Source: Cymodocea nodosa (lineage: Eukaryota; Streptophyta; Magnoliopsida; Alismatales; Cymodoceaceae). From it: a DNA stretch of 64,000 bases. Both the position numbers and the translations under genes were made by a program. This document shows positions 22,549 through 35,499 of this stretch, in pieces. Numbering within the stretch: the first letter of the stretch is position 1; each line of letters starts with the position of its first letter. The notes under the pieces are model-generated. The model saw only the letters and a program-made list of their open reading frames with translations, was not told the DNA's origin and made no database searches. The stretch is from contig CM072347.1 in assembly GCA_036874045.1 (NCBI GenBank), forward strand, positions 7,318,501-7,382,500, in the 5' to 3' direction.

Positions 22549-23927
22549 TGTTAGGACCTAATCGCTTACTAGAGGGGGGGTGAGTGGTAAGATTTTATTT
22601 CTTAACTGCAATATCAGGATTTTAACAATGAATGACTAATTGACAAATTAATTCAGCAAGCATGAAAGTGATTTTTCTTAGTGTAAAACACAAAGTAAAA
22701 AGAAGAAAATGCATACAGGGATTTTAGGTGGTTCACTACTTATAGTTAGTCCACCCCCAAGGGATACTTGGACTTCACTAATCTTTCAAGACTTACAAAC
22801 ACTTGCTTTAAGTTCAAAGCAAGAACCAACCAATCGAACTGAGCTTTCTAGTCGTAGCTCTAACAAACTTATCTCTGAATTTTTCAATTGGTATACTTCA
22901 GTAAACCACTAGCTTGAAGAAATCAGAGTTTATTTGCGTGGAGAGCTTCTAGACTTGAGTTTGTCTTTGCTGAAGATTTGATCTTGAAGATGTTCTACTG
23001 TATATGTGGAGCTTGGTGTATGGATTTGTATATTCAAAAGCTATATAACACTCTTGTATGTTGTTTATAATTATAACATTAAGCATAACGATCATATTCA
23101 CTTCTAACAGATGTATTCTGCTGTACTTATTGAAATTGCAGGTCCAAATATGGTAAGTTACCGTTTAAGAAGGTGTTTCAAGATAACATTTCGATTTCCT
23201 TTGACTTTTGGATGGTCAGCTGTGTAACACTCCAAAGGATGTTCGTAACTCATCGATAATCCACTGAACTCTTTTTGTTTGTGTCACGTGGGATTTTAAG
23301 TCATACACGTGAGGTGTCTTAAGTTCAAATACTTGTAGTTGTAACTTACTGAATCGTTTTTGACTTTCGAATAGTTAGCTATAGTAAACTTCTGATTTTC
23401 TTCAAAGCTTCCGACTATAGATTTCCTATTTCGGCACGTGCATAATAGAATGACTTAAGTTTCAGATAGTTCATTCTGTAATCTTCCGAAACTTCATATT
23501 TTTTAGATAGTTAGCCTTCTTACTTTTCGAAAATCCTTTTAAACTTCTGTCTGAATTTTTGCACGTGAGTAATTTGAATGACTTAACTTATTAGATAGTT
23601 AGCTATCCTAACTTTCCGAAGAAATTTAAACCTTTAACTAACATTTCAAAATCCTTCTTATTTTCGGATAGTTAACCCTGTAACTTTCCAAAGAGCTTTC
23701 TTGTTGCCTTTAAGTGGTCTTTCAAATAGTTAGGCGTTTAACCTTTCAAAAATTTGCTTCTTTCAGATACTTAAATTGATAACTATCCAATCTGTTTGAT
23801 TTTATCTGTCAACTTTGAATGATTTGTTTGTGACTGACTTTAACTACTAATTTGTTGATCTATGAAATACAAAAGAATATTACTCACATTGATTTTTGCA
23901 TTATCAAAATCTAGAGGTCCTTTCACA
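22549..23927 (-). repeat. 5' LTR of copia C
   Basis: Starts tgttaggacc; the outer edge near 23925-23927 is set by where gypsy D protease sequence resumes. No second copy is visible, so length (about 1.38 kb) is inferred. From 23170 to 23800 it is full of palindromes of the atagtta...taactttccgaa type and CACGTG motifs. Confidence 0.75.
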
Positions 23928-25082
23928 TAATATAATGGGGATTCCTAGATCAGATAACTTTTTAGGAATTTGTGGTAGAAATAGAGAACTACTTTGCTCA
24001 GCTAAAAAGACTTTCCTTAAAAATTTTCGCTCTTTTTTCTTATTACACCAATCCTTAAGAAATTTAGCATAAGGTGGCATTGTCTGCAATAAGTCTAACA
24101 AAGGAATGTTAACTTGTACTTTTTCAAAAATTTCTCTAATTTTTTCTTGTTTTTCAGGAAATGTTTGTTGTAATCTTTCAGGATAGGGTGCTAATAATTA
24201 TGACTTACAAGATTCTTTTTCTTTCTTTTCATTCTTTTGATCATTTTTAGTCTCATTTTCAGATTCAAATTTCTCTTCATTGATTTTTAAGTTTTCAAAT
24301 ATTACTTGTTCATTGTCATTTTGAATTTTGTTCTTACTTAGCTCCACTTTACTTTCTTTTTGAATTCTTGGTGGTATATCAGTTCCAGATCTTAATGTTA
24401 TAAATACAACTTCCAGATTTTCATTACTTTCATAATGTTCTTGTATTTCATTTTCTTGATTTTGATTTTCTATTGTTTCTAGTTTTAAATTACATCTTTT
24501 AACTACTATTTCATTGGCATTTTCTTTTGTTTGTATGTCTTGCAAATTATGCATATCTTCAACATTAAAGTTTCCATTTGTGTTTTCCTATTGCATAACT
24601 TGAAATTTCATTCTTAATTCATCCAATGCTTTTAGCTTTCTTTCTAGATCATCTAGTCTCATTGCATTCAATTTTTTATTAATTTTCATTATGATTTTTT
24701 CTATTTCATATATGATATCAATCTTAGGTTCTGAGTATTCTTCTCTATAATTTAATTAGTTGACTTGTTATTGCTGATACATGTGTTGTTCTAGTTTGTC
24801 CATGTTTTGCTCTAAACTACGCTAAAGTTTGTCATACCTAACCCAAACTTTCTTGTCTCTCAACATATTACTTGTTATAAACTGACCATTAGTTGGATAA
24901 ACTATAGGATTCTCATACTCAGCTCTATTATATTGAATATAATTCATTTATTGTTCATGTGATCTAATCATCTGTAATTGTCTCAGTTTCAAACAATCAG
25001 AAATGTCATGACCGTCCAAATTGCAGAATTCATATATGCTAACTACAGGTTTTAGAAATCTTTGAGCATAAGCATATGCCAT
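23928..25082 (-). pseudogene. pol: Gypsy D zinc knuckle to protease region
   Basis: Starts at MAYAYAQRF (25082). The first zinc-knuckle Cys is Tyr (YEFCNLDGHDISDC). The linker has stops near 24945, 24590 and 24195. The last visible block, MLDLLQTMPPYAKFLKDW to LGIPI, is the region just before the protease active site, where copia C is inserted. It aligns with A and E throughout and has the most mutations of the four gypsy copies, consistent with greatest age. Confidence 0.85.
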
Positions 25083-25164
25083 TCTCAATTATATAATAAA
25101 AACACACAACACTCCATCTACTATTAAAACAATACAGCACTCATAGTTGCTTAGCTTCTCAATC

Positions 25165-27002
25165 CCCAGTAACGACACCAAAAAATATTGTTTAGATTGG
25201 AAGAAGTAAATCTTCTTTTGTTTAATTACTTTTAAATATTTATTTATAAGTTTTGCTAAAAGTAAACAATAACTTTCATAAATTAGATATTAAATCTAAT
25301 TTGTTCTTAACTGCAAGTGCATAGTGTATAGGATCGTCTGTATCACAAGAGGGGGGGGTGAATTGTGTCTTTAGTAATTAAATACTAGCGGATAAAACAA
25401 GAGCACAAAACACTCGTAAATGAAATTCTATTCTTTATTTAAAAATAGAATTTATAATATCTTTTCAGCTCAATTCCCTTCTTGAAGGTTTTGATATAGT
25501 AATGTTCGATATACAATTCAAATAGAAAAACAAAGCTCTTATTCAAAACTAATTTTGAATTGTATAAAACCTGATCTTTATGCACATAGATTCTTTCTTT
25601 CTCTTTGCTTAGCTTCTGTATCTCTTCTTTTCTAGTTGTCGAATTTCTAGACTTTTTGCGTTTACAGCTCCTTTTCTGAAATTGCTTGGAATTTTAAACT
25701 TCTTCTGATGTTGGAGTATTTTTCAGAATATGAATATTCAAACTTAACTTTTCAGTTAGGGATCCAGATTGAATATTCAGACATGGTTTTTGAGATTGGG
25801 ATCCTCTGTTGTAATGTAGCTCATACTCTCTATTAGAAGTCAAACTCTATTGTCTTTCACATTCAGCATGTTCATCCACTTAATCCACAATCCATAATCT
25901 ACGTACTAATTTTTTTCTTTAATCCAAATTACTATCTTTTTGAGTTTCCACTTTCTCCACAATCATTTTGAATTTCCACGATCTCCACTTGTAGATGCAT
26001 CAAGACTTTTATCTTCCTGAAGTCTTGTAGAATATCTTCTAAATCTTCGATTTAGTCGAATACTTATCATTTAAGTCCTGTAAAAACTCGAACACTTATC
26101 TGTAACTCTTTGAGTTTTTGCACTTGCAAAACACATGACTAAACATAGCAAACTTATCTATTGTTAGTCATTTTATAAAACTTGAACAGTTATCTATCCA
26201 TGCGTATAAAAACTCGAATAGTTATCTAACTATACGATTTTCATTACCGAACGCACATGGAAAACACATGACAACTTAAAACATTAAAAACACACGTGCA
26301 GATAACTTAACTATATGAGTTTTTAACATAAACTATTCGACAAAAATGAAACGTTAACTATCCGAAAGTTTAACTATCGAAAATCTAACTCTTCGGAAAT
26401 CATTAACTTATCCGACATAAAAATGAAACTTTTCGATAATCTGTTAACTATTATACTTAGAGAATACTATTTAGACTTATTTAAAAATGTTAATAAAGCA
26501 TATATCATCAAAACAAAATTCCTAACACAGTGTATATTGTATTTGTGTGCAAGTACAGGTCGATCCATAAAAATTAAGTAAGAATTGTATACTATTTCGA
26601 TTTTTATATTGAAGTTTATATGTGTTCAGTTAAGCACTTTGTTGAGTTATAGTTAACTCAACGAACTTAGTTCGTGGAGTTATGGTTAACTCAATGGACC
26701 AACCTCGTGGACTTAAGTTAACTCCACAAGCCTACCTTTCCAGTTAAATACTACTATTCATAGAGGAATTTGGTTAACCATTGGGTGGTTCCACAGAATG
26801 TAAATAACATCAATTAAGCTTTTTAATGTTAATTAATTTGAGATTTGTCATTAACCAACACTAACATTCAAATATTTCAAATAGTAACCATTAAGATTTC
26901 TTAAGTATTCTGGACGAATCAATTTCAGTAAACAATAAAACTATTTTCTATTTTGTAAATCAAATAAACATAAAACATTCACAGTATTGGCAATGATAAC
27001 AT
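25165..27002 (-). repeat. 5' LTR of gypsy D (truncated; interrupted by S)
   Basis: A mutated primer site lies at about 25154-25171 (minus strand tggtgtcgttactgggga). LTR sequence continues to 25326, resumes after the solo LTR at 26528 (overlapping target duplication) and stops at the edge of copia F (27002). Palindromes are at about 26640-26725. Confidence 0.78.
25327..26527 (-). repeat. Solo copia LTR (S), same family as G
   Basis: A single 1.2-kb LTR closely matching both LTRs of copia G, with no internal region. Flanks are tagtg (25322-25326) and cagtg (26528-26532), a 5-base target duplication with one change. This is the signature of recombination between the two LTRs of a former element. 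Its edges are TATAGG...CCTAACA. Confidence 0.88.
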
Positions 27003-27956
27003 TGTTGTTATCTCAACGGATCGTTCAATTAACCTTCTATGACACGATACTGAAACACTCAGCTCTAAACTCATTGATGCTAGGAGTGAAGAGTAAGAGA
27101 AGAAATAATACAGAGAAGAAATAGAATTTACGTGGTTCAGCAACAGCCTACGTCAACAGAGAGTTGAGGGTTCCTTATGAGCTTCGGCACAATCAACCGC
27201 AATGTTTTACAACATCATAAAGGTTCATATACTACCCAACTTAGGGTTTATAAACCTTTAATTACATACAAGCCATTATAGTAGAGAAACAATGCTTCGG
27301 TGAAGAGACTCTTAATTTCGGAGCCTTATCTTCTTAACTTTCCGAAATCTGCAACATTTTGGATAGTTACAGACTTAACTATTTGAAAAGAATATTCTTT
27401 CTGAATGGGCGGTACAGTACTAGGTTAACTGTTTGAGAGATTCGATATTTCAGACAGTTATTGACTTAACTGTCTGAAAGTCACTTACTTTTCTCTCTCT
27501 GTCCTTTCGGAAGGTTATGTTGATAACTCACCAAAAACTACATGTCTTTCGGATAGTTACACCTTAACTATCCGAAAACTCACTTAAGTGTCTTTTTAGG
27601 CATTTCGGAAGGTTATGCTGATAACCCTCCGAAAAACTCATGAACTTCGGATAGTTACTGCCTAACTATCCAAAGATCCACTTAAGTCACTGCTTTCCAG
27701 ATACTTGGCTTCTTAACTATCCGAAGATCCATTTAAGTGTCATTTAAGTCATTTCGAATAGTTACAACTTAACTCTTCGAAATCTTCTGACTTTCGGATA
27801 GTTAACTCAAAGCCTCCGACTAAACTTTTATTTCTAGATACTTAGGTCTGCAACCTACCAAAAAAGTATAACTGCTGGATACTTACTGTTAACAAACTTT
27901 CGATTGAACCTGGACTACTTGTGGCATACTCCACACCTGTAATACTTGCCCTAACA
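27003..27956 (-). repeat. 3' LTR of copia F
   Basis: 954 bases, TGTTGTTATC...CCTAACA, matching 41677-42325 from its left edge. A polypurine tract (minus strand ccaagtgggagat) follows at 27957-27969. It has at least five palindromes of the form ttcggatagtta-n-taactatccgaa, the clearest at 27548-27576. Confidence 0.9.
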
Positions 27957-28073
27957 ATCTCCCACTTGGAGTTTGTCACAATGATCGAAAGAAAAATCAA
28001 TCTCTACACTCGGCTTACAGATTATTGCAATTGCTGCTCAAATAATCATCAACTCTTCATCTCCTTCTACTTT

Positions 28074-30972
28074 TCAGTTTTTCAGGAGACCAATTAAGGC
28101 CATATAGAGCCTTAATTTCTGTAGATTCAGAACTTTGGTTAGCATATCTGCTACATTTTCAAATCCAGCAATCTTCTGAAGATCTAACCTGTTCTACTCT
28201 ATCTCTTCCCTTATGAAATGAAATCTCATTCTCATATGCTTGGACCTTGAATGGAACTTCGGATTCTTAGCTAAATAAATTGCACTTTGATTGTCACAAA
28301 ATAGAATGTTTCTATTCTGTTTGTGCTCTAATTCGGCTAGTACATTTTCTAGCCAGATTCTTTCTTTAGCTGCCTCTACTACTACAACATATTCAGCTTC
28401 TATGGTCGAGAGTGCAACAATACTTTGCAACTTGGATCTCCAGCTAATTGCAGTACTTCCTATGCAGAAAACATAACCTGAAGTACTTCTACTTTTGTCC
28501 AACTCTCTTCCTAAATCAGCATCACAGTAGCCAATTAATTCAACTAGTCCTTTCTTGAAATTCAGATCTACATCTAGGGAATATCTGAGATATCTAAGTA
28601 TCCACAGTACTGCAGACCAGCTTAGCTCCTGGTTCTGCCATATATCTACTGACCACTCCCATTGCATGAGATATATCAGGTCTTGTGCATATCATGGCAT
28701 ACATTAAACTTCCCACTACTGAAGCATATGGTATTCTGGACATTCTTGTCCTTTCTTCTTCAGTCTTAGCTGACTGATCTTTAGACAACTTGAAGTGGGG
28801 TCCGAGAGGTAGTTCAGTTTTCCTCTCATTTGAAACATTAAATCTCCTTAGTACCTTTTCTAGATACTTCTTCTGATTTAATCTCAAAGTGCCTACCACT
28901 CTATCTTGGATAATTCTCATACCCAAGATTTGCTTAGCTTCTCCCATATCCTTCATGTCAAATTCTTTTAACAGTTGTCTCTTCAATTGCTTAATCTATT
29001 CCATACTGGAACAAGCAATTAACATATCATCTACATAAATCAGTAGAATAATGAAGCAATCATCTAGTAGTTTTATGTAGCAGCAATAGTCTATATCACA
29101 TCTTTTGAAGCCTAGGGTACAGATAAAGGTATCAAATCTCTTGTACCATTGTCGTGGTGCTTGCTTCAAACCATACAGACTTTCAGCAATCTACAAACTG
29201 TCTTTCTTTTCTTGCTAGTAACTACAAATCCTTCTAGCTGCATCATGTAAAGTTCTTCTTGCAAGTCACCATGTAGGAATGCTGTCTTTACGTCTATTTC
29301 CTTCAAGAGCAAATTTCTTGCAGCAACAATGCCTAAGACTATTCTAATAGTATTTATCTTCACAACAGGAGAGAATACTTCTATATAGTCTATATCTTGA
29401 ATTTACTAAAAACCCTTGACGACAAGTCTGGCTTTATATTTCTTGCTGCCATCTGATTGTTCTTTTATCCTAAGCACCCACTTATTTCCTAGGATTTTCT
29501 TTCCTTCTGGCAAAGAAGTTAGCTCCCAAGTATTATTCTTCTCTAGAGATCTCATTTCTTCTTTCATTGCTAACTCCCATTTGTGTGCATTACTTGCATA
29601 GATTGCTTCCTGATATGTTTCAGGTTCACCATCATCCATCAATAACAGATAATTGAATGATGGTACATACATTTCTGCTTGTCTGGAAACCCTTCCAGAC
29701 CTTCTAAGTTGTCTAGTGACAACTTCATCTTCTTGATCATCTAGATGTTCTTGATATTCAACCCTTGGAAGCTGAATTTCTTCTATAGGTTCCTTCTAAG
29801 GTTATTCAACATCATTATTTAGATTGATCTCAGCAGTACTTCTAGACTGAAGCTTTGACCATTGTTCTTCTACACTTTCTCTATGCTTAAACATCTTGGA
29901 TTCAATGAATATGACATCTTTTGCACAGATTATTTTCTTGATTTCTTCTACCCAGAATCTGTAACCAAAATAATCCTTACCATAGCCAATGAAATAACAT
30001 ATCTGTGATTTTGAATCCAACTTGTCTCTTTTGTCACTATTCAAGTGGACAAATGACTTGGATCCAAAGACTTTTAAGTGAGCATAGTTGACCTCTTTCC
30101 CTGTCCACAACTCTTCAGGGTTCTTAAGCCCCATTGGGATGGATGGTCCTCTTTTTATTAGATAGGCAGCTGTATTAACAGCTTCTGGCCAGAATGTTTT
30201 AGGAAAACCTACATGCAGTCTCATGCATCTTGCCTATCATTCAAGGTCATGTTCATCCTTTCAGCAACTCCATTTTGTTGTGGAGTTCCAGCTACAGTCC
30301 TCTACCTTCTAATTCCTTGCTCCTCACAGTAAACTTTAAATTCATGGCTATCATATTCTCCTCCATTATCTGACCTGATGGATTTGATTTTTCTTCCACT
30401 CTGATTTTCCACTTCTGCCTTCTATTTCTTGAAGACTTGGAAAACTTCAAACTTCTGTTTCAGAAAATAAACTCATACCTTCCTTGTACTGTCATTAATG
30501 AATGTGACATAATAGAGAACACCTCCTAAAGAACTGATAGGAGCAGGCCCCCACACATCCGTGTGAACTAGCTCCAATTTCTGTGACTTGGGATCATGAG
30601 GATTCCTAGCAAAGTTGACTTTCTTCTACTTTCCCTCAATGTAGTCCTCACATATCCCTAAATTGACATTCTTCAACTTAGGGATTTTCCATTCTGCCAC
30701 TAAAACTTTCAGTCCATTTTCACTAAGGTGTCCCAATCTTTTATGCCATAAGTCAGTGTCTTCAGTATCATTGAGTGCTGCAATAGAGTCATCTTGATTC
30801 GATGTTAAATATAGGGTGTCTGTCCTCTGTCCTGAGGTAATAATTCTTGCACCTTTGGTTACCTTCCATTTGCTTGCACCAAAGGCAATCTGATAACCAT
30901 CATTGTCTAGGGAACTTATGGAAATTAATTGCTTTGCAAGATCTGGAACATATCTGACTTCTTGCAATTTCC
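28074..30972 (-). pseudogene. pol: Integrase, RT and RNase H part of copia F
   Basis: Continues the frame interrupted by G. Order: gag-pre-integrase (LWHKRLGHLSENGLKVLV, about 30710), integrase core and its C-terminal KVFGSKSFVHLNSDKRDKLD block (about 30080), RT with KARLVVKGF (about 29410), DVKTAFLHGDLQEELYM (about 29300), then RNase H with YCDADLGRELDKSRSTSGY (about 28530) and ALSTIEAEYV (about 28400), ending at 28074. The motif order and LFCDNQSAIYLAKNPKFHSR identify Tnt1-like copia. Frameshifts and stops lie near 30625, 30225, 29800, 29405, 29165, 28990 and 28650. The catalytic YVDDM region falls near 29030, in a damaged stretch. Confidence 0.9.
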
Positions 30973-30977
30973 ATATC

Positions 30978-32188
30978 TATAAGATCGTTTGTATCACAAG
31001 AGAGGGGGTGAATTGTGTCTTTAGTAATTAAACTAGTGGATAAAACAAGAGCACAAAACACTCGTAAATGAAATTCTATTCTTTTATTTCAAGATAGAAT
31101 TTACAATATCTTTTCAACTCAATTTCCTTCTTGACGGTTTTGATACAGTAATTTTTGATATACAATTCAAATAGGAAAGTAAAGCTCTTTTTCGAAACTA
31201 ATTTTGAATTGTATAAAACCTGATCTTTATGCACACAGCTCTTTTTTTTCTCTTTGCTCAGCTTCTATATCTCTTCTTCTCCAGTTGTCGAATTTCTAGA
31301 CTTCTTGCATTTGCAGCTCCTTTTCTAAAATTGCTTGGAATTTTGAACTTCTTCTGATATTAGAGAACTTTTCAGAATATGAATATTCAAACTTAACTTT
31401 TCAGTTAGGGATCCAGATTGAATATTCAGACTTGGTTTTTTGAGATTGGGATCACCTGTTGTAATGTAGCTCGTACTCTCTATTAGTAGTCAAACTCTGT
31501 TGTCTTTCACGTTCAGCATGCTCATCCACTTGATCCACAATCCATAATCCACGTACTAATTTTATCTTTAATCCAAATTACTTTCTATTTAAATTTCCAC
31601 TTTCTTCACTGACATTTTGAGTTTCCACGATCTCCACTCGTAGATACATCAAAACTTTATCTTCTTGGAGTCTTGTAGAATATCTTCTAAGTCTTCGATT
31701 TAGTCGAGCAGTTATCCTTTAACTCTTGTAAAAACTCAAACACTTGTCCTTTAACTCTTCAAGTTTTTGCACCTGCAAAACATGTGACTAAACAAAGAAA
31801 CTTATCTGTTCGTTAGTCCTTTTATAAAACTCGAACAGTTATCTATCCATGCGTATAAAAACTCGAATAGTTATCTAACTATTCAATTTTTCATTATTGA
31901 ACGCACATGGAAAACATGTGACAAAAAACATTAAAAACACACGTGCAGATAACTTAACTATACGAGTTTTTAACATAAAGTATTTGACAAAAATGAAATG
32001 TTAACTATCCGAAAGTTTAACTATTGCAAATCTAGCTCTTCAGAAATCTTTAATTTATCTGACATAAAAATGAAACTTTCTAATGATCTGTTAACTATTA
32101 TACTTAGAGAAATATACTTAGAGAATATTATGTAGACTTATTTAAATACGTTAATAAAGCATACATCATCAAAATTAAATACCTAACA
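30978..32188 (-). repeat. 3' LTR of copia G
   Basis: 1211 bases, near-identical to 39433-40638. The outer edge reads TATAAG where the inner edge of the 5' LTR reads TGTAGG. Rich in tatctaactat/actcgaacagttat palindromes. Confidence 0.92.
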
Positions 32189-32291
32189 ATCTCCCCCTTT
32201 TTGATGATGTTAAAACCTAATAAGTCACAATTTATATCTCCCCCTTTTTGGCATTAAAAGAAATTAAACAAACTATTTTCTCCCCCTTTAG
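32189..32291 (-). other. Array of three polypurine tracts in copia G
   Basis: Three AAAGGGGGAGA-type tracts (minus strand) start at about 32190, 32236 and 32279. The first abuts the 3' LTR. The same arrangement occurs in H. Confidence 0.7.
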
Positions 32292-32524
32292 GAAGTTATG
32301 TTTTATAAATGTAAGGAAGGATATCTTACTAAGTATATATTAATCAAAACGATAGTGTCAAACATTAAGAGGATTTATAGATTAAGCATAAACTATTTAA
32401 TATCATAAACTGTGAAAAATAATCACATAACATTAAAATCAGTAAACAGTTTACATAATAGTTTTGGTTACAAATTAAAAAAAGTAAATCATGTAATATA
32501 TAATTTGTATAATCACAAGCCTCT

Positions 32525-35083
32525 TTATCTTCGAAAAATATCAATCAGAGTATCTAAAATTTTCTTTGCAATATCTGTACTAACTTTGTTTATCTAATCA
32601 AGTAATGCTTGATCTAAATCATTTTGAGAAACTTGTGATGGTTGCTGTAAAAATTTAGTATGTATGTCTGTATCTATACCTATATGTATTTCTCTATGTA
32701 TACCTTGTTGTATATCTATATGTATATCTTGTTGTATATCTGTATGTTGTTGTGTTTGCCGAACCTGTTGTTGTTGTTGTCTGAGGATAGGTGTATCTGC
32801 CTCTTGATATTTTTGGAGTTCCTTTGCAAAGAAAGATCATGACTTTAATCTTTTCTGTGGCTAAGGTGTAATATCTGTTTGACTTGCCACAATTCTCAAA
32901 ATTGTATCACCATAAAATAATTTACTTTGCAAATGTAAGATATGAGAAACAAAAATATCATACCAGTTCACCTGTATATGGTTTATTAATGCGTATGTAG
33001 CATAAAGACAACATCTGCCAACTTCTGTCCCATGACCAAACCTCTGAAACAATGTAGCATGCAATATTTTTGCAATAAAACGTGCTTGGCCATTTAAGTC
33101 ATTTAGTAATGTCAATGGTTTGTTGGCAGTTGGATCTTTGGCTAAACTTGTAATGTCCTATCCCAATCGATAAACCTGTTTTCTTTCTGATAATTTAACT
33201 CCATTTTTCAGACCAAGTACCTGATGAAGTAAATCTGGAGTTAAATATATGTCATTTTCTTGTATATTAGAAATAGGAATACCTTCTTCCACTGTTAAGT
33301 TTGAGTAAAAACAACTGAGAAGTTTGGGTATAGCAAGATGGCCTAGCTGTTGTGGAAGTAGAGTCAACAAGCCTTGAAATTCAAACAGTTCACGTATGTG
33401 TGCCATCCCTTCAAATTTAACTGGTCTTGAATATAAAACTATAAAAGTTTTATATGTCTGAAATTTGTCATAACAGGAATTATTTCTGAACCATAATAGT
33501 GTACTTTCATCTAAACTTTGTTCAAAATTAGGTATTTTCCTGTCATGATGTTCTGATCTGGGACTTGTTTCAATATTATCAATAGCATCTATATTGTTAC
33601 ATCTTTCAGAACTAGTGGAATTTCTATCAAAACTAGTATAAATGTGTGAAATATCTGTTATTGTCGTATCAATAATCTGCTAAATTTCTTCTATTTGTTC
33701 TTCTGGAAACATTTCAATAGCAACAGTCTCTGTAACAATTTGTATATCACCAACCTGTATATCTATATGGGATCTATACAACTGTCTCTGTACGAAAGAA
33801 TGTTCTATATCTATCTGTGGAATAGAATCATGCTGTATTTCTGAAATTTGTATATGTGAGACATGGGTAGTATCATATTCTATTTGTAACTGTGTATGTT
33901 ATTGATTATATACATTTATCAACAAGTATATGATATATTGTAATAGACATAACCATACATATAAAATGTAGTATAAGCAACTGTACCAAAATTCAAAAGT
34001 CTCTGTTCGAGATACAGTAAGAGGAAGAATATCTGTACATTCCTCTTCAGATGAAATATCTTCAAAATTCATAGACTCAGTGTCTATGTCATCAATAATA
34101 TCATCAAATTTGATATCATCTGTATATATATCAGCAAAATTTCCTACATTCTCACTTTCCGTAGGAAAAGAATGTGTGCTTGCAGCATTGCGTGAAAAAC
34201 TGTCCATTGTATTAAAAGATACATTATGCACTAATGTGACACAATACCTTAGAGTATATGCTTGTAAGCCAATATTTGTAACATCTGCTAGGATTCCTAA
34301 CAAAAATGTCTGTCCAGCTTCTGCAATGGAACATAGTTTTCCATTTTTCACTGATTATTCTTTTTGCTGCAATATTCCCTGTACACCTACAATTAGTCCA
34401 AAAAATTCAATTGTCTTTTTCTTTGTTCGACTATATGTCTGCAATGTTTCAGGTTGTTCAGGAGGTTCTAAAATTGTTTTAATTTCTCTTGTTAAAGGCA
34501 CCTGTTGTCTTGATGGTCCTTCACCATGATGCCTAGGTGGTAATAATGGAATACAGAGTTTTAAGCTCTCCACCTCTACCATTTTGAGTTGATAAACTCT
34601 TTGTCCTTCACTTCGAATGCTCATTTTGCTAATAGCAGTTTTCTATTCATCAATATATTGTTTAATATCATCTAAAATAGCTGGGGGAAAATAATGTTGG
34701 GAATACAAGGATTGTAATTCCCTGTTTGCATTTTTGATCATTGGTCCCCACTTCTTTCCATAATAAGTGATAAACTGTACCGATGTCTCTGGTACATGTC
34801 CAGAACTTACAACCATAGGGTTAGGTTGTAAATTTCTTTTCCATAAATGCAATGCGGAAAGTTCAGTCTGTTTTAGTCTAAACTGTGTTTCAGAATGATT
34901 TCAAATAAATTTCCAACAGAAATTTTTCTCATCTTGAACAGCTTTTCTGATTTCATGTAGTACTTCATTTGAAAAAGTGTACCTGGAGTAAATATCGTTG
35001 ATTTCACTTTGGATTTTCTAAATTTCCAGCTCTCTTTTCTACACTTTGGTCATTCTACCACGTCCTCTTCCACATCCTGACAT
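32525..35083 (-). pseudogene. Post-pol accessory ORF (aORF) of copia G
   Basis: From MSGCGRGRGRMTK (35083) to IFRR-stop (32525), with many stops and shifts. The conserved domain includes LFEFQGLL (about 33369-33391), CFYSNL, YLTPDLLHQVLGLKNG, LFQRFGHGTEVGRCCLYATYA and SKLFYGD (about 32910). The C-terminus is Gln-rich with an expanded repeat of IDIQQ-like units (32650-32800), then a short helix LDTLIDIF. It aligns with the aORF of copia H and, in the domain, with the gypsy aORFs. Function unknown; no membrane segment in the conserved domain. Confidence 0.82.
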
Positions 35084-35499
35084 TGTTGATTAATCTTTGC
35101 TTTGCACTGTAGAACTTAGTGGAAGGAAAGATTGTGAAGGGGGTTTTACCAAGGTAGAAACACGAAAGGTTTTTAGTAAAACATTCATAACTCTTCGAGT
35201 TTATAAAGGGATAAATAGATTCAATCATTGAAATCATAAATAGAAGATTTGTTACCGATAAATAACTCGAGTGCTTGCAATAACTATATAAGTTTTACAC
35301 CCAACAATTGCAAAATACTTAGCGTAACTGTTCATATAAAGAAAATAACTTCAGGCTAAGTGAAAAAGTAAGAAAACTCGAAGACTTATGATAAATGTTC
35401 GAATTTCTCGAAGGAATAGGTGTGAAAAGTCGAAGAGTTAAACATAACTGTTCGTGTTTCATCTAAGACATTATAAAGTAGTGAAATTCAACACGTGCA

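Larger units (their letters stand above)
20540..23927 (-). mobile_element. Copia element C, 5' part, interrupted by B
   Basis: Ty1/copia element with 5' LTR (22549-23927), tRNA-Met primer site, gag and the start of pol. It is cut at 20539 by gypsy B and its own LTR edge lies inside the protease gene of gypsy D. The rest of C should lie left of the window. Confidence 0.85.
23928..27002 (-). mobile_element. Gypsy element D, fragment; the outermost element
   Basis: Same family as A, B and E. Visible are the protease start, zinc knuckle, primer-site region and most of the R-U5 part of the 5' LTR. Copia C cuts it at 23927 and copia F at 27002; solo LTR S sits in its LTR. Its missing 3' part should be left of base 1 and its missing U3 right of base 64000, so the whole window is inserted sequence within D. 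Confidence 0.85.

Noticed and set aside
32660-32842. Plus-strand ORF rich in Tyr, Met and Leu
   Set aside because: Antisense translation of a tgtatatc microsatellite in the aORF of copia G.
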